Source: Pseudomonas sp. RIT288 (GTDB lineage Bacteria; Pseudomonadota; Gammaproteobacteria; Pseudomonadales; Pseudomonadaceae). Taken from it: DNA of 64,000 bases. The notes under the pieces are model-generated. The model worked only from the letters and a program-made list of their open reading frames with translations. It ran no database searches and had not been told where the DNA came from. Position numbers and translations under genes: made by a program. Numbering within the stretch: position 1 is the stretch's first letter; the number at the start of each line of letters is the position of its first letter. Of this stretch, positions 42,576 through 52,047 are shown in pieces. The stretch is taken from contig NZ_JFYN01000006.1 of assembly GCF_000631985.1 (NCBI RefSeq), forward strand, positions 1 to 64,000, given 5' to 3'.

Positions 42576-44006
42576 ATGTCGATACTTAGCTTGAAGTCTT
42601 ATCTCTCCATTTTCGCCACCGTGCTGGTGCTGGGTCAGGCTGTCCCCGCTGTCCAGGCGGCCGACCTGCCGGATTTCACCCAACTGGTTGAACAGGCCTC
42701 GCCTGCAGTGGTGAACATCAGTACCACGCAGAAACTGCCGGACCGCAAGGTGAACCAGCAGATGCCTGACCTGGAAGGCTTGCCGCCGATGTTGCGCGAG
42801 TTCTTCGAACGCGGCATGCCGCCTCAGCAGCGTTCGCCGCGCGGCGATCGCCAGCGTGAAGCGCAATCGCTGGGTTCGGGCTTCATCATTTCCTCGGATG
42901 GCTACATCCTGACCAACAACCATGTGATTGCCGATGCCGACGAAATCCTCGTGCGTCTGGCAGATCGCAGTGAAATGAAAGCCAAGCTGATCGGTACCGA
43001 TCCACGTTCAGACGTGGCCCTGCTGAAAATCGATGGCAAGGATCTGCCGGTGCTCAAGCTCGGCAAGTCCCAGGACCTGAAGGCTGGTCAGTGGGTGGTG
43101 GCGATCGGTTCGCCATTCGGCTTTGACCACACCGTGACCCAAGGCATTGTCAGCGCCGTCGGGCGTAGCCTGCCGAACGAAAACTACGTGCCGTTCATCC
43201 AGACCGACGTGCCAATCAATCCGGGTAACTCCGGTGGCCCGCTGTTCAACCTGAACGGTGAAGTGGTCGGGATCAACTCGCAGATCTACACCCGTTCCGG
43301 TGGCTTCATGGGTGTGTCGTTCGCCATTCCGATCGACGTGGCGATGGACGTTTCCAATCAGCTGAAAAGCGGTGGCAAGGTCAGCCGCGGCTGGCTGGGT
43401 GTGGTCATCCAGGAAGTGAACAAGGATCTGGCCGAGTCGTTCGGTCTTGATAAGCCGGCCGGTGCGCTGGTTGCACAGATTCAGGATGATGGTCCGGCAG
43501 CCAAGGGCGGCCTGCAAGTGGGCGACGTGATCCTGAGCATGAACGGTCAGCCGATCGTCATGTCTGCCGACCTGCCACACCTGGTCGGTGCGCTGAAAGC
43601 GGGCGCCAAGGCCAACCTTGAGGTGATTCGTGACGGCAAGCGCAAGAATGTCGAGCTGACCGTCGGTGCGATTCCGGACGAGGACAAAGAGCTGGCAGCG
43701 CTGCCGAAATCCGGCGCGGAAAGCAGCAGCAATCGCCTCGGTGTGTCGGTGGTCGAGTTGACCGCCGAGCAGAAGAAAACCTACGACCTCAAAGGCGGGG
43801 TAGTGATCAAGGAGGTTCAGGACGGTCCTGCGGCCCTGATCGGTCTGCAGCCGGGTGACGTGATCACTCACCTGAACAACCAGGCCATCGGCTCGACCAA
43901 GGAGTTCACCGAGATCGCCAAGGCACTGCCGAAGAATCGTTCGGTGTCGATGCGCGTACTGCGTCAAGGTCGTGCGAGCTTCATCACCTTCAAACTGGCT
44001 GAATAA
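42576..44006 (+). CDS. mucD: periplasmic serine endoprotease MucD (DegP-like)
   Basis: A 476-residue HtrA protease. The signal peptide is about 1-28 (VPAVQA-AD). Catalytic triad: His116 (TNNHVIADADE), Asp146 (RSDVALLKID) and Ser219 (NPGNSGGPLF). Two PDZ domains follow at about 270-360 and 380-470. It degrades misfolded envelope proteins and restrains AlgU. The start at 42576 has ACGGGAGC upstream. A bidirectional terminator follows. Confidence 0.96.
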   Translation: MSILSLKSYLSIFATVLVLGQAVPAVQAADLPDFTQLVEQASPAVVNISTTQKLPDRKVNQQMPDLEGLPPMLREFFERGMPPQQRSPRGDRQREAQSLGSGFIISSDGYILTNNHVIADADEILVRLADRSEMKAKLIGTDPRSDVALLKIDGKDLPVLKLGKSQDLKAGQWVVAIGSPFGFDHTVTQGIVSAVGRSLPNENYVPFIQTDVPINPGNSGGPLFNLNGEVVGINSQIYTRSGGFMGVSFAIPIDVAMDVSNQLKSGGKVSRGWLGVVIQEVNKDLAESFGLDKPAGALVAQIQDDGPAAKGGLQVGDVILSMNGQPIVMSADLPHLVGALKAGAKANLEVIRDGKRKNVELTVGAIPDEDKELAALPKSGAESSSNRLGVSVVELTAEQKKTYDLKGGVVIKEVQDGPAALIGLQPGDVITHLNNQAIGSTKEFTEIAKALPKNRSVSMRVLRQGRASFITFKLAE

Positions 44007-44024
44007 CCCGGTTGCGGTGAAATA

Positions 44025-44053
44025 AAAACCGCCTCGAAAGAGGCGGTTTTTTT
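44025..44053. terminator. bidirectional terminator between mucD and bepA
   Basis: AAAACCGCCTC and GAGGCGGTTTT form an 11-bp stem with a GAAA loop and a T7 run on the plus strand, and A-run on the other. It serves both convergent genes. Confidence 0.9.
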
Positions 44054-44085
44054 ATGCCTGAAACTTTTATGTCGCTGATGAAAAC

Positions 44086-45519
44086 TCAGCCCATCATGTC
44101 CTTGATCATGCGCTCCTGCTCCATCAGCTCACGCTGGCGTGCATCGATCCGCGAGGACAGCGGGAAGTTGCTGCCCGCCTTGCGTTTGGCGAAATCGAGC
44201 TGCTGGATCGCCTGACGATAATCGCCGACCAGCGCGAAGTACTCGGCGCGGGCCTGATGCAGACCAATGATGTTGCCAGAGAGGCCACGGGTTTCGGCGA
44301 CCTGATACCACACGTCCGGATCATTCGGGCGGGATTTGAGCAGGCTGTCGAGGGCTTTCTCCGCGTCGGCGGTGCGATTCTGTTTCAGCAACAGATCGAC
44401 GCGAACCTGATTCAGCGGGTAGTTACCCGGATACTGCGTGAGCATCCGGTCAACCCGTGTTTGCGCATCTGGCAGACGGTTGTTGGTAATGTCCAGGTCG
44501 ATCTGCGCGAGGTTGTAGATGATCTCGTTGGGCGACTTGGCCAGCAACTGTTTGAGGTTCTCCCTGGCTTCATTGAGCTGGCCGCCCTTGATCTGGGCGA
44601 TCGCCAGGCCGTAGCGCGCCACGTCGTTCTTCGGATTCTCATCCAGTTGTGCGCGGAAGCGCTTGGCGCCCAGTCCCGGGGTTTCTTCGTAGATCAGCTG
44701 TACGCGGGCGCGGATCAGCTGATAGCGCATGCTGTCTTCGATGCCGCCCGCTGGCGCTTGTTCTGCGCGGTTGCGGGTGTCGGCGATACGCGATTCGGTC
44801 ACCGGGTGAGTCAGCAGAAATTCTGGCGGCTTGGCGTCGAAGCGATACTGGCGCATCAGGCGTTCGAACATCGTCGGCATCGAGCGCGGGTCGTATCCGG
44901 CCTTTTCCAGGTTGAGGATGCCGATACGGTCGGCTTCCTGCTCGTTCTGGCGCGAGAAGGTACGCTGCGACTGAATGGCTGCGGCCTGAGTACCGGCGAT
45001 GGTCGCGATCCCGGCATCACCGCCACCGGCGGCGGCAATCACGATCCCGGCAAGCAGCGCCGCCATCATCGGCACCTGCATCCGCTGCGAAGCTTCTACA
45101 CCGCGCGCGAAGTGGCGTTGCGACAAGTGAGCCAGTTCGTGGGCCAGTACCGAGGCGTATTCGCCTTCGGTCTGCGCGTTGAGGAACAGTCCGCCGTTGA
45201 CCCCGACAACACCGCCCGGCGCCGCGAAGGCGTTGAGCTGCGGGCTATTGATCAAGATGAATTCCAGGCGACGATCGGTCACTTGGCTGGTCTCCACCAG
45301 CTTGTAGACGCTGGATTCGACATAGTCTTTGAGCTGCGGATCGTTGAGCTGTGCAACCTGGCTGCGCAACATCGCCAGCCAGGCGCGGCCCAGCTGATAT
45401 TCCTGTTGCGGTGAGACAATGGCAGAACTGGCGTCGCCAAGTGACGGCAGATCGTCGGCAAAGCCCGGTGAGGCGAGCAGGCAAGCGAGCGTCAGCAGGG
45501 TAGGGCGCAGAAATGTCAT
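44086..45519 (-). CDS. bepA: M48-family periplasmic protease/chaperone BepA (YfgC)
   Basis: A 477-residue protein. The signal peptide is about 1-21 (SPGFA-DD). The zinc-protease motif HELAH lies at 127-131 and the third ligand is in NEQEADRIG near 200. The C-terminal half is a TPR domain (about 260-460). This is the BepA/YfgC layout, which degrades or assists outer-membrane proteins such as LptD and BamA. It is divergent from tusA, as in P. aeruginosa. Confidence 0.93.
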   Translation of the reverse strand: MTFLRPTLLTLACLLASPGFADDLPSLGDASSAIVSPQQEYQLGRAWLAMLRSQVAQLNDPQLKDYVESSVYKLVETSQVTDRRLEFILINSPQLNAFAAPGGVVGVNGGLFLNAQTEGEYASVLAHELAHLSQRHFARGVEASQRMQVPMMAALLAGIVIAAAGGGDAGIATIAGTQAAAIQSQRTFSRQNEQEADRIGILNLEKAGYDPRSMPTMFERLMRQYRFDAKPPEFLLTHPVTESRIADTRNRAEQAPAGGIEDSMRYQLIRARVQLIYEETPGLGAKRFRAQLDENPKNDVARYGLAIAQIKGGQLNEARENLKQLLAKSPNEIIYNLAQIDLDITNNRLPDAQTRVDRMLTQYPGNYPLNQVRVDLLLKQNRTADAEKALDSLLKSRPNDPDVWYQVAETRGLSGNIIGLHQARAEYFALVGDYRQAIQQLDFAKRKAGSNFPLSSRIDARQRELMEQERMIKDMMG

Positions 45520-45617
45520 GCACAAAGCCTTAGAAGACAAAGACCTTACTGTAGCCGGACACCGGGCTTGCGACCAGATATTCTAGGCGCCTCAACCACC
45601 TGAACCGGAGTGACGCA

Positions 45618-45857
45618 ATGACTGACGCTGTAGCCCATGACTGTGAATTGGACGCCAGTGGCCTGAATTGCCCGTTGCCGTTGCTCAAGGCCAAGATGGA
45701 ACTCAACAAGCTGCCCAGCGGCGCGGTGCTCAAGGTGATCGCCACGGATGCGGGTTCGCAGCGCGACTTCCGCACCTTTGCCCGTCTGGCCGGTCATACG
45801 CTGCTGCGCGAAGAAGACGAAGCAGGCGTCTACCGTTACTGGTTGAAAAAAGCCTGA
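45618..45857 (+). CDS. tusA: TusA-family sulfurtransferase
   Basis: A 79-residue protein. LDASGLNCPLPLLKAKMELNKL holds the conserved CPxP motif with catalytic Cys18, which carries persulfide sulfur for tRNA thiolation and molybdenum cofactor. Cys9 is extra. It starts 99 bases from bepA on the opposite strand and is followed by an AI-2E transporter 31 bases later. Confidence 0.93.
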   Translation: MTDAVAHDCELDASGLNCPLPLLKAKMELNKLPSGAVLKVIATDAGSQRDFRTFARLAGHTLLREEDEAGVYRYWLKKA

Positions 45858-45888
45858 ACCGACAGCGTAAAAGACCTAAGGATTATTG

Positions 45889-46959
45889 ATGTTCAAAGTG
45901 TTACGCGACTGGATTCAGCGCTACTTTTCCGACGAAGAAGCGGTGGTGCTGGCGGTGCTGCTGTTTCTCGCCTTCACCGCGGTGCTCACGCTCGGTGGCA
46001 TGCTCGCGCCGGTATTGGCCGGTATGGTGCTGGCGTATCTGATGCAGGGGCTGGTACTCGCACTGGAGCGTATGCGCGTGCCTGCTGCGGCGGCGGTGGG
46101 TCTGGTGTTTGCGCTGTTCATGGGCGTGTTGCTGGTGTTCATCGTGGTGGTGTTGCCGCTGCTGTGGCATCAGTTGATCACGCTGTTCAACGAGCTGCCG
46201 GGGATGCTCGCCAAATGGCAGTCTCTGCTGCTGTTGCTGCCCGAGCGTTATCCGCATCTGGTTTCTGACGAGCAGGTGCTGCAGGCCATCGAAGCGGCGC
46301 GTGGCGAGATCGGCAAGTTCGGACAGTGGGCGCTGACCTTCTCGCTGTCGAGCCTGCCGCTGCTGGTCAATATCATGATCTATCTGGTGCTGGTGCCGAT
46401 CCTGGTGTTTTTCTTCCTCAAGGATCGGGCCATGATCGGCGAGTGGGTGCGCGGCTATCTGCCCCGTGAGCGAGCGCTGATCACCCGCGTGGCGCAGGAG
46501 ATGAACCGGCAGATCGCCAACTACATTCGCGGCAAGGTCATCGAGATCGTGATCTGTGGCGGTGTGACCTACATCGCGTTTGTCGCTCTCGGCCTCAACT
46601 ATGCGGCGCTGCTGGCGTTGCTGGTCGGGGTGTCGGTGGTGGTGCCGTACGTCGGTGCGGTGGTGGTGACCGTGCCGGTGTTGCTGATTGCGTTGTTCCA
46701 GTGGGGCTGGAGCGATCAGTTCATTTATCTGATGGCGGTCTACGGGATCATTCAGACGCTGGATGGCAACGTGCTGGTGCCGTTGCTGTTTTCCGAGGCG
46801 GTCAACCTGCACCCGGTAGCAATCATTTGCGCGGTGCTGTTGTTTGGCGGGCTTTGGGGATTTTGGGGCGTGTTTTTCGCGATTCCGCTGGCGACGCTGT
46901 TCAAGGCCGTGCTGGATGCGTGGCCGCGCAAGGAGCCGGTTGTGGCTCCATTGCTATAA
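45889..46959 (+). CDS. perM: AI-2E family transporter (PerM-like)
   Basis: A 356-residue polytopic membrane protein with about eight helices. Conserved features are VLVPILVFFFLKDR, INGWVRGYLPRER-like EWVRGYLPRERALI and NYIRGKVIEIVICGGVTYIAF, and the family's late motif QTLDGNVLVPLLFSEAVNLHPVAII. The substrate is not established. AAGGATTATTGATG gives the start at 45889. In P. aeruginosa the same gene lies between tusA and bcp. Confidence 0.88.
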   Translation: MFKVLRDWIQRYFSDEEAVVLAVLLFLAFTAVLTLGGMLAPVLAGMVLAYLMQGLVLALERMRVPAAAAVGLVFALFMGVLLVFIVVVLPLLWHQLITLFNELPGMLAKWQSLLLLLPERYPHLVSDEQVLQAIEAARGEIGKFGQWALTFSLSSLPLLVNIMIYLVLVPILVFFFLKDRAMIGEWVRGYLPRERALITRVAQEMNRQIANYIRGKVIEIVICGGVTYIAFVALGLNYAALLALLVGVSVVVPYVGAVVVTVPVLLIALFQWGWSDQFIYLMAVYGIIQTLDGNVLVPLLFSEAVNLHPVAIICAVLLFGGLWGFWGVFFAIPLATLFKAVLDAWPRKEPVVAPLL

Positions 46960-46965
46960 AAGCAA

Positions 46966-47070
46966 AAAGATCGTCCGATCGCGGCTCGAGCCTGCGGCAG
47001 CTCCTACATTGGAATGCGTTTCCCTGTAGGAGCTGCCGCAGGCTCGGGCCGCGATCGGACGATCTTTTGA
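46966..47070. repeat. extended REP pair, CTGCGATC type
   Basis: AAAAAGATCGTCCGATCGCGGC...GGCAGCTCCTACA and the inverse form a long pair with extra GATCGTCCGATCG palindromes at each end, between convergent genes. The right arm also matches the lone REP at 31620. Confidence 0.85.
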
Positions 47071-47073
47071 TCT

Positions 47074-47547
47074 TCAGGCTTTATTCAGGTCCTGAGCCGC
47101 AGCCAGCACCGCATCCACATGCCCGGGCACCTTCACGCCGCGCCATTCCTGACGCAGTACACCGTTCTTGTCGATCAGGAACGTGCTGCGATCAACGCCC
47201 AGATATTCCTTGCCATACAGTTTCTTCAACTTGATCACGTCGAACAGCTGGCAGACGGCTTCATCCTTGTCGCTGATCAGCTCGAAAGGGAATTCCTGCT
47301 TGCACTTGAAGTTCTCGTGGGATTTCAGGCTGTCGCGGGAAATGCCGAAGATTTCCGTGTTGGCAGCCTGGAACGCCGCGTACTGGTCACGAAAACCCTG
47401 GCCTTCGGTGGTGCAGCCCGGAGTGCTGTCCTTCGGATAGAAGTAGATCACCACTTGCTTGCCCTTCAGGGCGGACAAGCTGACGGTCTGCCCGCTGGTG
47501 GCAGGTGCTTCGAAATCCGCAACCGGTTGGTCGATGACAACGGCCAT
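47074..47547 (-). CDS. bcp: thioredoxin-dependent peroxiredoxin Bcp
   Basis: A 157-residue peroxidase. The peroxidatic cysteine is Cys45 in PKDSTPGCTTE. The resolving Cys50 of E. coli Bcp is replaced by glutamine (CTTEGQ), so resolution would use Cys82 or Cys99 or an external thiol. KGKQVVIYFYPKDSTPGC and the C-terminal AVL are typical. It lies next to gcvR, 10 bases downstream in the same direction. Confidence 0.94.
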   Translation of the reverse strand: MAVVIDQPVADFEAPATSGQTVSLSALKGKQVVIYFYPKDSTPGCTTEGQGFRDQYAAFQAANTEIFGISRDSLKSHENFKCKQEFPFELISDKDEAVCQLFDVIKLKKLYGKEYLGVDRSTFLIDKNGVLRQEWRGVKVPGHVDAVLAAAQDLNKA

Positions 47548-47557
47548 GAAAGCTTCC

Positions 47558-48118
47558 TTACATTGGGTTTTGTGGGCGCCAAGGTTCGATCAGCGCGTCC
47601 AGGTTCATTGCGTCGGCGAAGTCCAGAAACTGGTCGCGCAGCCAGCTGATCTGGGTGCCGGCCGGCAGCGTCACGGTGAACGTGGCGTTGAGCATGGTGC
47701 CGCCGGTCTGCGGGGCCTGATAGGTATCGCAGGTCAGGTTTTCCAGCTCGACGTTGTGATCCATGAAGAACTGGCACAGCTCGTTGATGATGTCCGGGCG
47801 ATACGCCGAGCTGACATAAGCCACATAGGGCAAGGCCTGCGGGCGGTTTTCCAGTGCCGCGCTGCGCACCACGTTGACGGTGAAGGCGTGGCGCTTGGCC
47901 AGGGTCGGCAGGCTGCCTTCGAGGCGGGCCAGCGCATCCCAGCTGCCGGAGATTTCCAGCACCAGGGCGCTGCATTCGCCATGGCGAGTCAGGCGGGAGG
48001 TGACGACGGCGCAGCGATTTTCATGGCTGGCGCGGCACAGGACGTTAGTCAGCTCCATGGGGTTGGCGCCAAGGGCACTGATGACAAGGAATTGTTCGCG
48101 AACTGTGGGGGTGGACAT
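47558..48118 (-). CDS. gcvR: glycine cleavage system transcriptional repressor GcvR-like
   Basis: A 186-residue ACT-domain protein. Two ACT repeats are seen: QFLVISALGANPMELTNVLCRASHENRC at about 8-35 and ALPYVAYVSSAYRPDIINELCQFFMDHNVELE at about 94-125. It belongs to the GcvR family, which senses glycine. It is divergent from dapA and upstream of bcp; this order is conserved in pseudomonads. Confidence 0.88.
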   Translation of the reverse strand: MSTPTVREQFLVISALGANPMELTNVLCRASHENRCAVVTSRLTRHGECSALVLEISGSWDALARLEGSLPTLAKRHAFTVNVVRSAALENRPQALPYVAYVSSAYRPDIINELCQFFMDHNVELENLTCDTYQAPQTGGTMLNATFTVTLPAGTQISWLRDQFLDFADAMNLDALIEPWRPQNPM

Positions 48119-48443
48119 GCAGCATTCCTAAAGCGATGAGCGGTCGGTAGGTCGATAGGCGTTGGCCGTCGGGATGCGTCTGCGCGTGCCTATTCAGAAA
48201 GCCCCGGGCCACGGCTCGCAATTCGCTCCAATAATAGTGGAGCGTGCAGCAGCGACGCTGGAACGGGACCTGGGAGGCCGAAAAGGGAGGCTGGAACCCG
48301 GCGTACAAGCTGATCTGTACCGATCAAAGTCTGAAGGGTAGCGAAAACCGACGCCAAGGGGAATGGCGGCGCAGTACTTCGCTTGTGCAAGCATCTTGGC
48401 GCCAGTACCATTACCGCTCTCTTTTTCCGGCAGGAGCGTTTTC
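48119..48443. other. 325-base gcvR-dapA divergent region
   Basis: It contains the inverted repeat at 48224-48244 and the leaders of both genes. I found no small RNA or riboswitch structure, and no L-box-like elements. The DNA from 48250 to 48400 is purine-rich. Confidence 0.5.
48224..48244. promoter_or_regulatory. inverted repeat CGCTCCA-N7-TGGAGCG
   Basis: Perfect 7-bp arms around ATAATAG, in the gcvR/dapA region. No T-run follows, so an operator rather than a terminator is likely. Confidence 0.4.
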
Positions 48444-49322
48444 ATGATTCGGGGCAGTATGGTGGCACTGGTCACACCCATGGATGCACAAGGGCGTCTT
48501 GACTGGGACAGCCTCCGAAAACTCGTGGACTTCCACCTTGAAAACGGTACCCACGCCATTGTCGCTGTCGGTACTACCGGTGAATCGGCGACCCTTGATG
48601 TAGAAGAGCACATCGCCGTCATCAAAGCCGTGGTCAAGCAGGTCGCAGGCCGCATCCCGGTGATCGCCGGGACTGGCGCCAACTCGACCCGCGAAGCCGT
48701 CGAGCTGACCCGCAACGCCAAGGAAGCCGGCGCCGACGCCTGCCTGCTGGTCGTGCCGTACTACAACAAGCCGACTCAGGAAGGCCTGTACCAGCACTTC
48801 AAGCACATTGCCGAAGCAGTCGACATTCCACAGATTCTCTACAACGTTCCCGGCCGCACCTCCTGCGACATGCAGGCCGAGACCGTGATTCGCCTGTCTA
48901 CCGTGCCGAACATCATCGGTATCAAGGAAGCCACTGGCGACCTGAAACGCGCCAAAGCCATCATCGACGGCGTAAGCAAGGACTTCATCGTGCTGTCCGG
49001 CGATGATCCGACAGCGGTCGAGCTGATCCTGCTGGGCGGCAAAGGCAACATCTCCGTAACGGCCAACGTCGCCCCGCGCGAAATGGCTGACCTGTGCGAA
49101 GCTGCGCTGAACGGCGACGCCGAGACCGCACGGGCGATCAACGAAAAACTGATGCCGCTGCACAAGGATCTGTTCATCGAAGCCAACCCGATTCCGGTGA
49201 AGTGGGCTTTGGTTGAAATGGGCCTGATGCACGAAGGCATCCGCCTGCCGTTGACCTGGCTGAGCGCTCCTTGTCATGAAACGCTTCGCACGGCCCTGCG
49301 CCAGTGCAGCGTCCTGGTTTAA
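48444..49322 (+). CDS. dapA: 4-hydroxy-tetrahydrodipicolinate synthase
   Basis: A 292-residue TIM-barrel enzyme that condenses pyruvate with aspartate semialdehyde for lysine and diaminopimelate. Schiff-base Lys161 (IGIKEATGD), Tyr133 and Arg138 (LYNVPGRTS), Thr44 (GTTGES) and Tyr107 are all present. The ATG at 48444 is preceded by GGCAGGAGCG. bamC follows after 17 bases, as in E. coli dapA-bamC. Compare the divergent family member at 5001-5879. Confidence 0.97.
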   Translation: MIRGSMVALVTPMDAQGRLDWDSLRKLVDFHLENGTHAIVAVGTTGESATLDVEEHIAVIKAVVKQVAGRIPVIAGTGANSTREAVELTRNAKEAGADACLLVVPYYNKPTQEGLYQHFKHIAEAVDIPQILYNVPGRTSCDMQAETVIRLSTVPNIIGIKEATGDLKRAKAIIDGVSKDFIVLSGDDPTAVELILLGGKGNISVTANVAPREMADLCEAALNGDAETARAINEKLMPLHKDLFIEANPIPVKWALVEMGLMHEGIRLPLTWLSAPCHETLRTALRQCSVLV

Positions 49323-49339
49323 TTGAGGAAGTACAACGC

Positions 49340-50455
49340 ATGAAGCGAATGGCCGGACTTTCCGCACTTGCCTTGATTATCTCCAGCACCAGTGGCTGCG
49401 GATGGGTCTGGGGCCCGGAAGGTTATTTCCGTGACCGTGGTAGCGATTACCTGGAAGCGCAACAGACTGCACCGATGCAACTGCCACCGAATGTCAGCAC
49501 CTCCAAGCGTCTGGATCCGCTGTTGCCGATCCCGCGCAACGTGGCTGATGACACCGCCAAGGGCGAATATGTGGTGCCGCGTCCGCAACCGCTGACGGCG
49601 GTTGCCGAGGCGACCGACTACTCGCTGCAGAAGAGCGGTGACTCGCGTTGGGTCGTGGCCCAGCACCCACCGGCCGAAGTCTGGCCAGTGGCGGTGCAGT
49701 TCTTCCAGGACAACGGTTTCCGTCTGGATGAACAGCGTCCGCAAACCGGTGAGTTCACCACCACCTGGCAGCACTCCGACGAACTGTCCGCCGCTGTGGC
49801 CAAGCGCCTGAGCGCCGCCGGTGTCGGCGCCGACAGCGAAACCCGCGTGCGGGTGCGTATCGAGCCAGGCGTGCAGCGCAACACCAGTGAAATCTACGTG
49901 GTCAGCGCCGAGCGTCCTGCCGGCAGCACCGCCGACGTCGATTTCACCAACCGTTCGGTCAATACTGGCCTGGACGCAGCGCTGGTCGACGACATGCTCG
50001 CGAGCATGAGCCGGATCTCCGAGAAGGGTGGTTCGGTGTCGATGCTGGCTTCGCGTGACTTCGATACCCCGAGCCGTGTCAGCCTCAGCGAGGACGGCAG
50101 CGGCAACCCGGTACTGAACGTCGGTCCGGACCTGGATCGTGCGTGGTCGAGCGTCGGTCGTGCGCTGGAGCAAGGTCAGTGGCGCGTTGAAGACATCAAC
50201 CGCAGCCTGGGCCTGTACTACATCAACCTGGCCGAAAAAGCCGAGAAGAAAGACGACAAGCCTGGTTTCTTCAGCAGCCTGTTCGGCAGTGCGCCGACCA
50301 AGGAAGAAGTTGAAGCCCGCGCCGAGCGTTATCAGGTTCGCCTGAGCAAGGTCGGTGAGAACGTTCAGGTGACCGTCGAGAAGAACATCAACACCGTCGC
50401 GCCGGCCGATGTGGCGCGCAAAGTGTTGAGCGTGATTCAGGACAACCTGGGCTGA
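49340..50455 (+). CDS. bamC: outer-membrane assembly lipoprotein BamC (NlpB)
   Basis: A 371-residue lipoprotein with lipobox TSG-Cys20. GWVWGPEGYFRDRGSDYLEAQ is the unstructured N-terminus that contacts BamD. Two helix-grip domains follow at about 95-215 and 235-371. GAGGAAG lies before the ATG. It belongs to the Bam complex and is followed by a metallo-hydrolase gene 4 bases after the stop. Confidence 0.93.
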   Translation: MKRMAGLSALALIISSTSGCGWVWGPEGYFRDRGSDYLEAQQTAPMQLPPNVSTSKRLDPLLPIPRNVADDTAKGEYVVPRPQPLTAVAEATDYSLQKSGDSRWVVAQHPPAEVWPVAVQFFQDNGFRLDEQRPQTGEFTTTWQHSDELSAAVAKRLSAAGVGADSETRVRVRIEPGVQRNTSEIYVVSAERPAGSTADVDFTNRSVNTGLDAALVDDMLASMSRISEKGGSVSMLASRDFDTPSRVSLSEDGSGNPVLNVGPDLDRAWSSVGRALEQGQWRVEDINRSLGLYYINLAEKAEKKDDKPGFFSSLFGSAPTKEEVEARAERYQVRLSKVGENVQVTVEKNINTVAPADVARKVLSVIQDNLG

Positions 50456-50459
50456 TCAC

Positions 50460-51221
50460 ATGCGCTTTGCCGTTCTCGGCAGCGGTAGCCAAGGGAACGG
50501 CACGCTGATTGCCAGTGCTGATACCTATGTGCTGGTGGATTGTGGTTTTTCCCTGCGGGAAACCGAAAAACGCCTGTTGCGTCTGGGGGTTCACCCGGCG
50601 CAACTGAGCGCGATACTCGTAACCCACGAACATGCCGACCACGTGCATGGCGTGGGTTTGCTGTCTCGGCGCTACAATCTGCCGGTCTACCTCAGTCGCG
50701 GCACATTGCGCGGGATGCGCAAACCGATCGAACCCGCCGGCTTTCTGGCCGGTGGCGAGCAATTGCAGATCGGCGCACTGAACATCGGGGTCATTGCCGT
50801 GGCCCATGATGCGCAGGAGCCGACCCAGTACGTATTCAGTGACAACGAGCAGCGGCGCTTCGGCCTGCTGACCGACCTGGGTTCCTACTGCGAGCGGGTG
50901 CTGGACGGTTACCGGGATCTCGATGCGTTGATGATCGAGTCCAATCACTGCCGCGACATGCTGGCCCGTGGTCACTATCCGTACTTTCTCAAGCAACGGG
51001 TGGGCGGCGAGCTGGGACATTTGAACAACCATCAGGCGGCATTCCTGGTGGCCGAGTTGGGGTGGCAGGGCTTGCAGCATCTGGTTCTCGCCCACCTGAG
51101 CAGCAAGAACAACCTGCCGCAGCTGGCCCGGCAATGTTTTGTCGACACTCTCGGGTGCGACCCGGACTGGCTGCAACTGGCCGATCAAGATTCAGGGCTC
51201 GACTGGCGCCATATCGCCTAG
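50460..51221 (+). CDS. MBL-fold metallo-hydrolase
   Basis: A 253-residue protein. It opens with RFAVLGSGSQGNGTLI and has the dinuclear metal motif VTHEHADHVHG (His56, His58, Asp60, His61), plus late His residues in SNHCRDM and VLAHLSSKNN. The layout matches the YycJ/WalJ-like group, which may act on nucleic acids. It starts 4 bases after bamC and 28 bases before purC, so the three are probably one transcript. Confidence 0.88.
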   Translation: MRFAVLGSGSQGNGTLIASADTYVLVDCGFSLRETEKRLLRLGVHPAQLSAILVTHEHADHVHGVGLLSRRYNLPVYLSRGTLRGMRKPIEPAGFLAGGEQLQIGALNIGVIAVAHDAQEPTQYVFSDNEQRRFGLLTDLGSYCERVLDGYRDLDALMIESNHCRDMLARGHYPYFLKQRVGGELGHLNNHQAAFLVAELGWQGLQHLVLAHLSSKNNLPQLARQCFVDTLGCDPDWLQLADQDSGLDWRHIA

Positions 51222-51249
51222 CCCATCTACTTAGCAAGCGGAGCCCATC

Positions 51250-51963
51250 ATGGAAAAACGTGAAGAACTCTACCGCGGCAAAGCCAAATCGGTTTACAAG
51301 ACCGACGACGCTGACCGCTTGATCCTGCTGTTTCGCAACGACACCTCGGCGTTCGACGGCAAGCGTATCGAGCAGCTCGACCGCAAAGGCATGGTGAACA
51401 ACAAGTTCAACGCCTTCATCATGCAGAAACTCGAAGCGGCCGGCATTCCGACCCAATTCGACAAACTGCTGGGCGACAACGAGTGTCTGGTGAAGAAGCT
51501 GGACATGATCCCGGTCGAGTGCGTCGTGCGTAACTACGCCGCCGGCAGCCTGGTAAAACGTCTGGGCGTCGAAGAGGGCATGAAGCTCAACCCGTACACC
51601 TTCGAACTGTTCCTGAAGGACGACGCCAAGGGCGACCCGTTCATCAACGAATCCCACGTCGTGGCATTCGGCTGGGGCACCGCCGAGCAACTGGCGCGCA
51701 TGAAAGAACTGTCGCTGAAGGTCAACGAAGTCCTGAGCAAACTGTTCGACGACGCAGGCCTCTTGCTGGTGGACTTCAAGCTTGAATTCGGCGTGTTCAG
51801 CGACGGCTCGATCGTCCTCGGCGACGAGTTCAGCCCGGACGGCTGCCGTCTGTGGGACAAGGACACCAAGAAGAAGATGGACAAGGACCGCTTCCGTCAG
51901 GGCCTCGGTGACGTCATCGAAGCCTACGAAGAAGTCGCCAATCGTCTGGGTGTACCGCTTTAA
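51250..51963 (+). CDS. purC: phosphoribosylaminoimidazole-succinocarboxamide synthase
   Basis: A 237-residue purine biosynthesis enzyme joining aspartate to [41 protein letters not shown] and [15 protein letters not shown] are the ATP- and substrate-binding blocks, followed by DFKLEFGV and [25 protein letters not shown] precedes the ATG. tRNA-Ser follows. Confidence 0.97.
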   Translation: MEKREELYRGKAKSVYKTDDADRLILLFRNDTSAFDGKRIEQLDRKGMVNNKFNAFIMQKLEAAGIPTQFDKLLGDNECLVKKLDMIPVECVVRNYAAGSLVKRLGVEEGMKLNPYTFELFLKDDAKGDPFINESHVVAFGWGTAEQLARMKELSLKVNEVLSKLFDDAGLLLVDFKLEFGVFSDGSIVLGDEFSPDGCRLWDKDTKKKMDKDRFRQGLGDVIEAYEEVANRLGVPL

Positions 51964-52009
51964 TCGACGCAAGCATCTGATAGCACGGAGAAAATTTTCG
52001 AAAGAGGGT

Positions 52010-52044
52010 TTGCTTTCGGCAGAAGTGTTGTTATGATGCGCGCC
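52010..52044 (+). promoter_or_regulatory. tRNA-Ser promoter
   Basis: TTGCTT (52010-52015) and TATGAT (52032-52037) are 16 bases apart, then GCGCGCC as a GC-rich discriminator, as expected of a stringently controlled stable-RNA promoter. Confidence 0.55.
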
Positions 52045-52047
52045 GTT

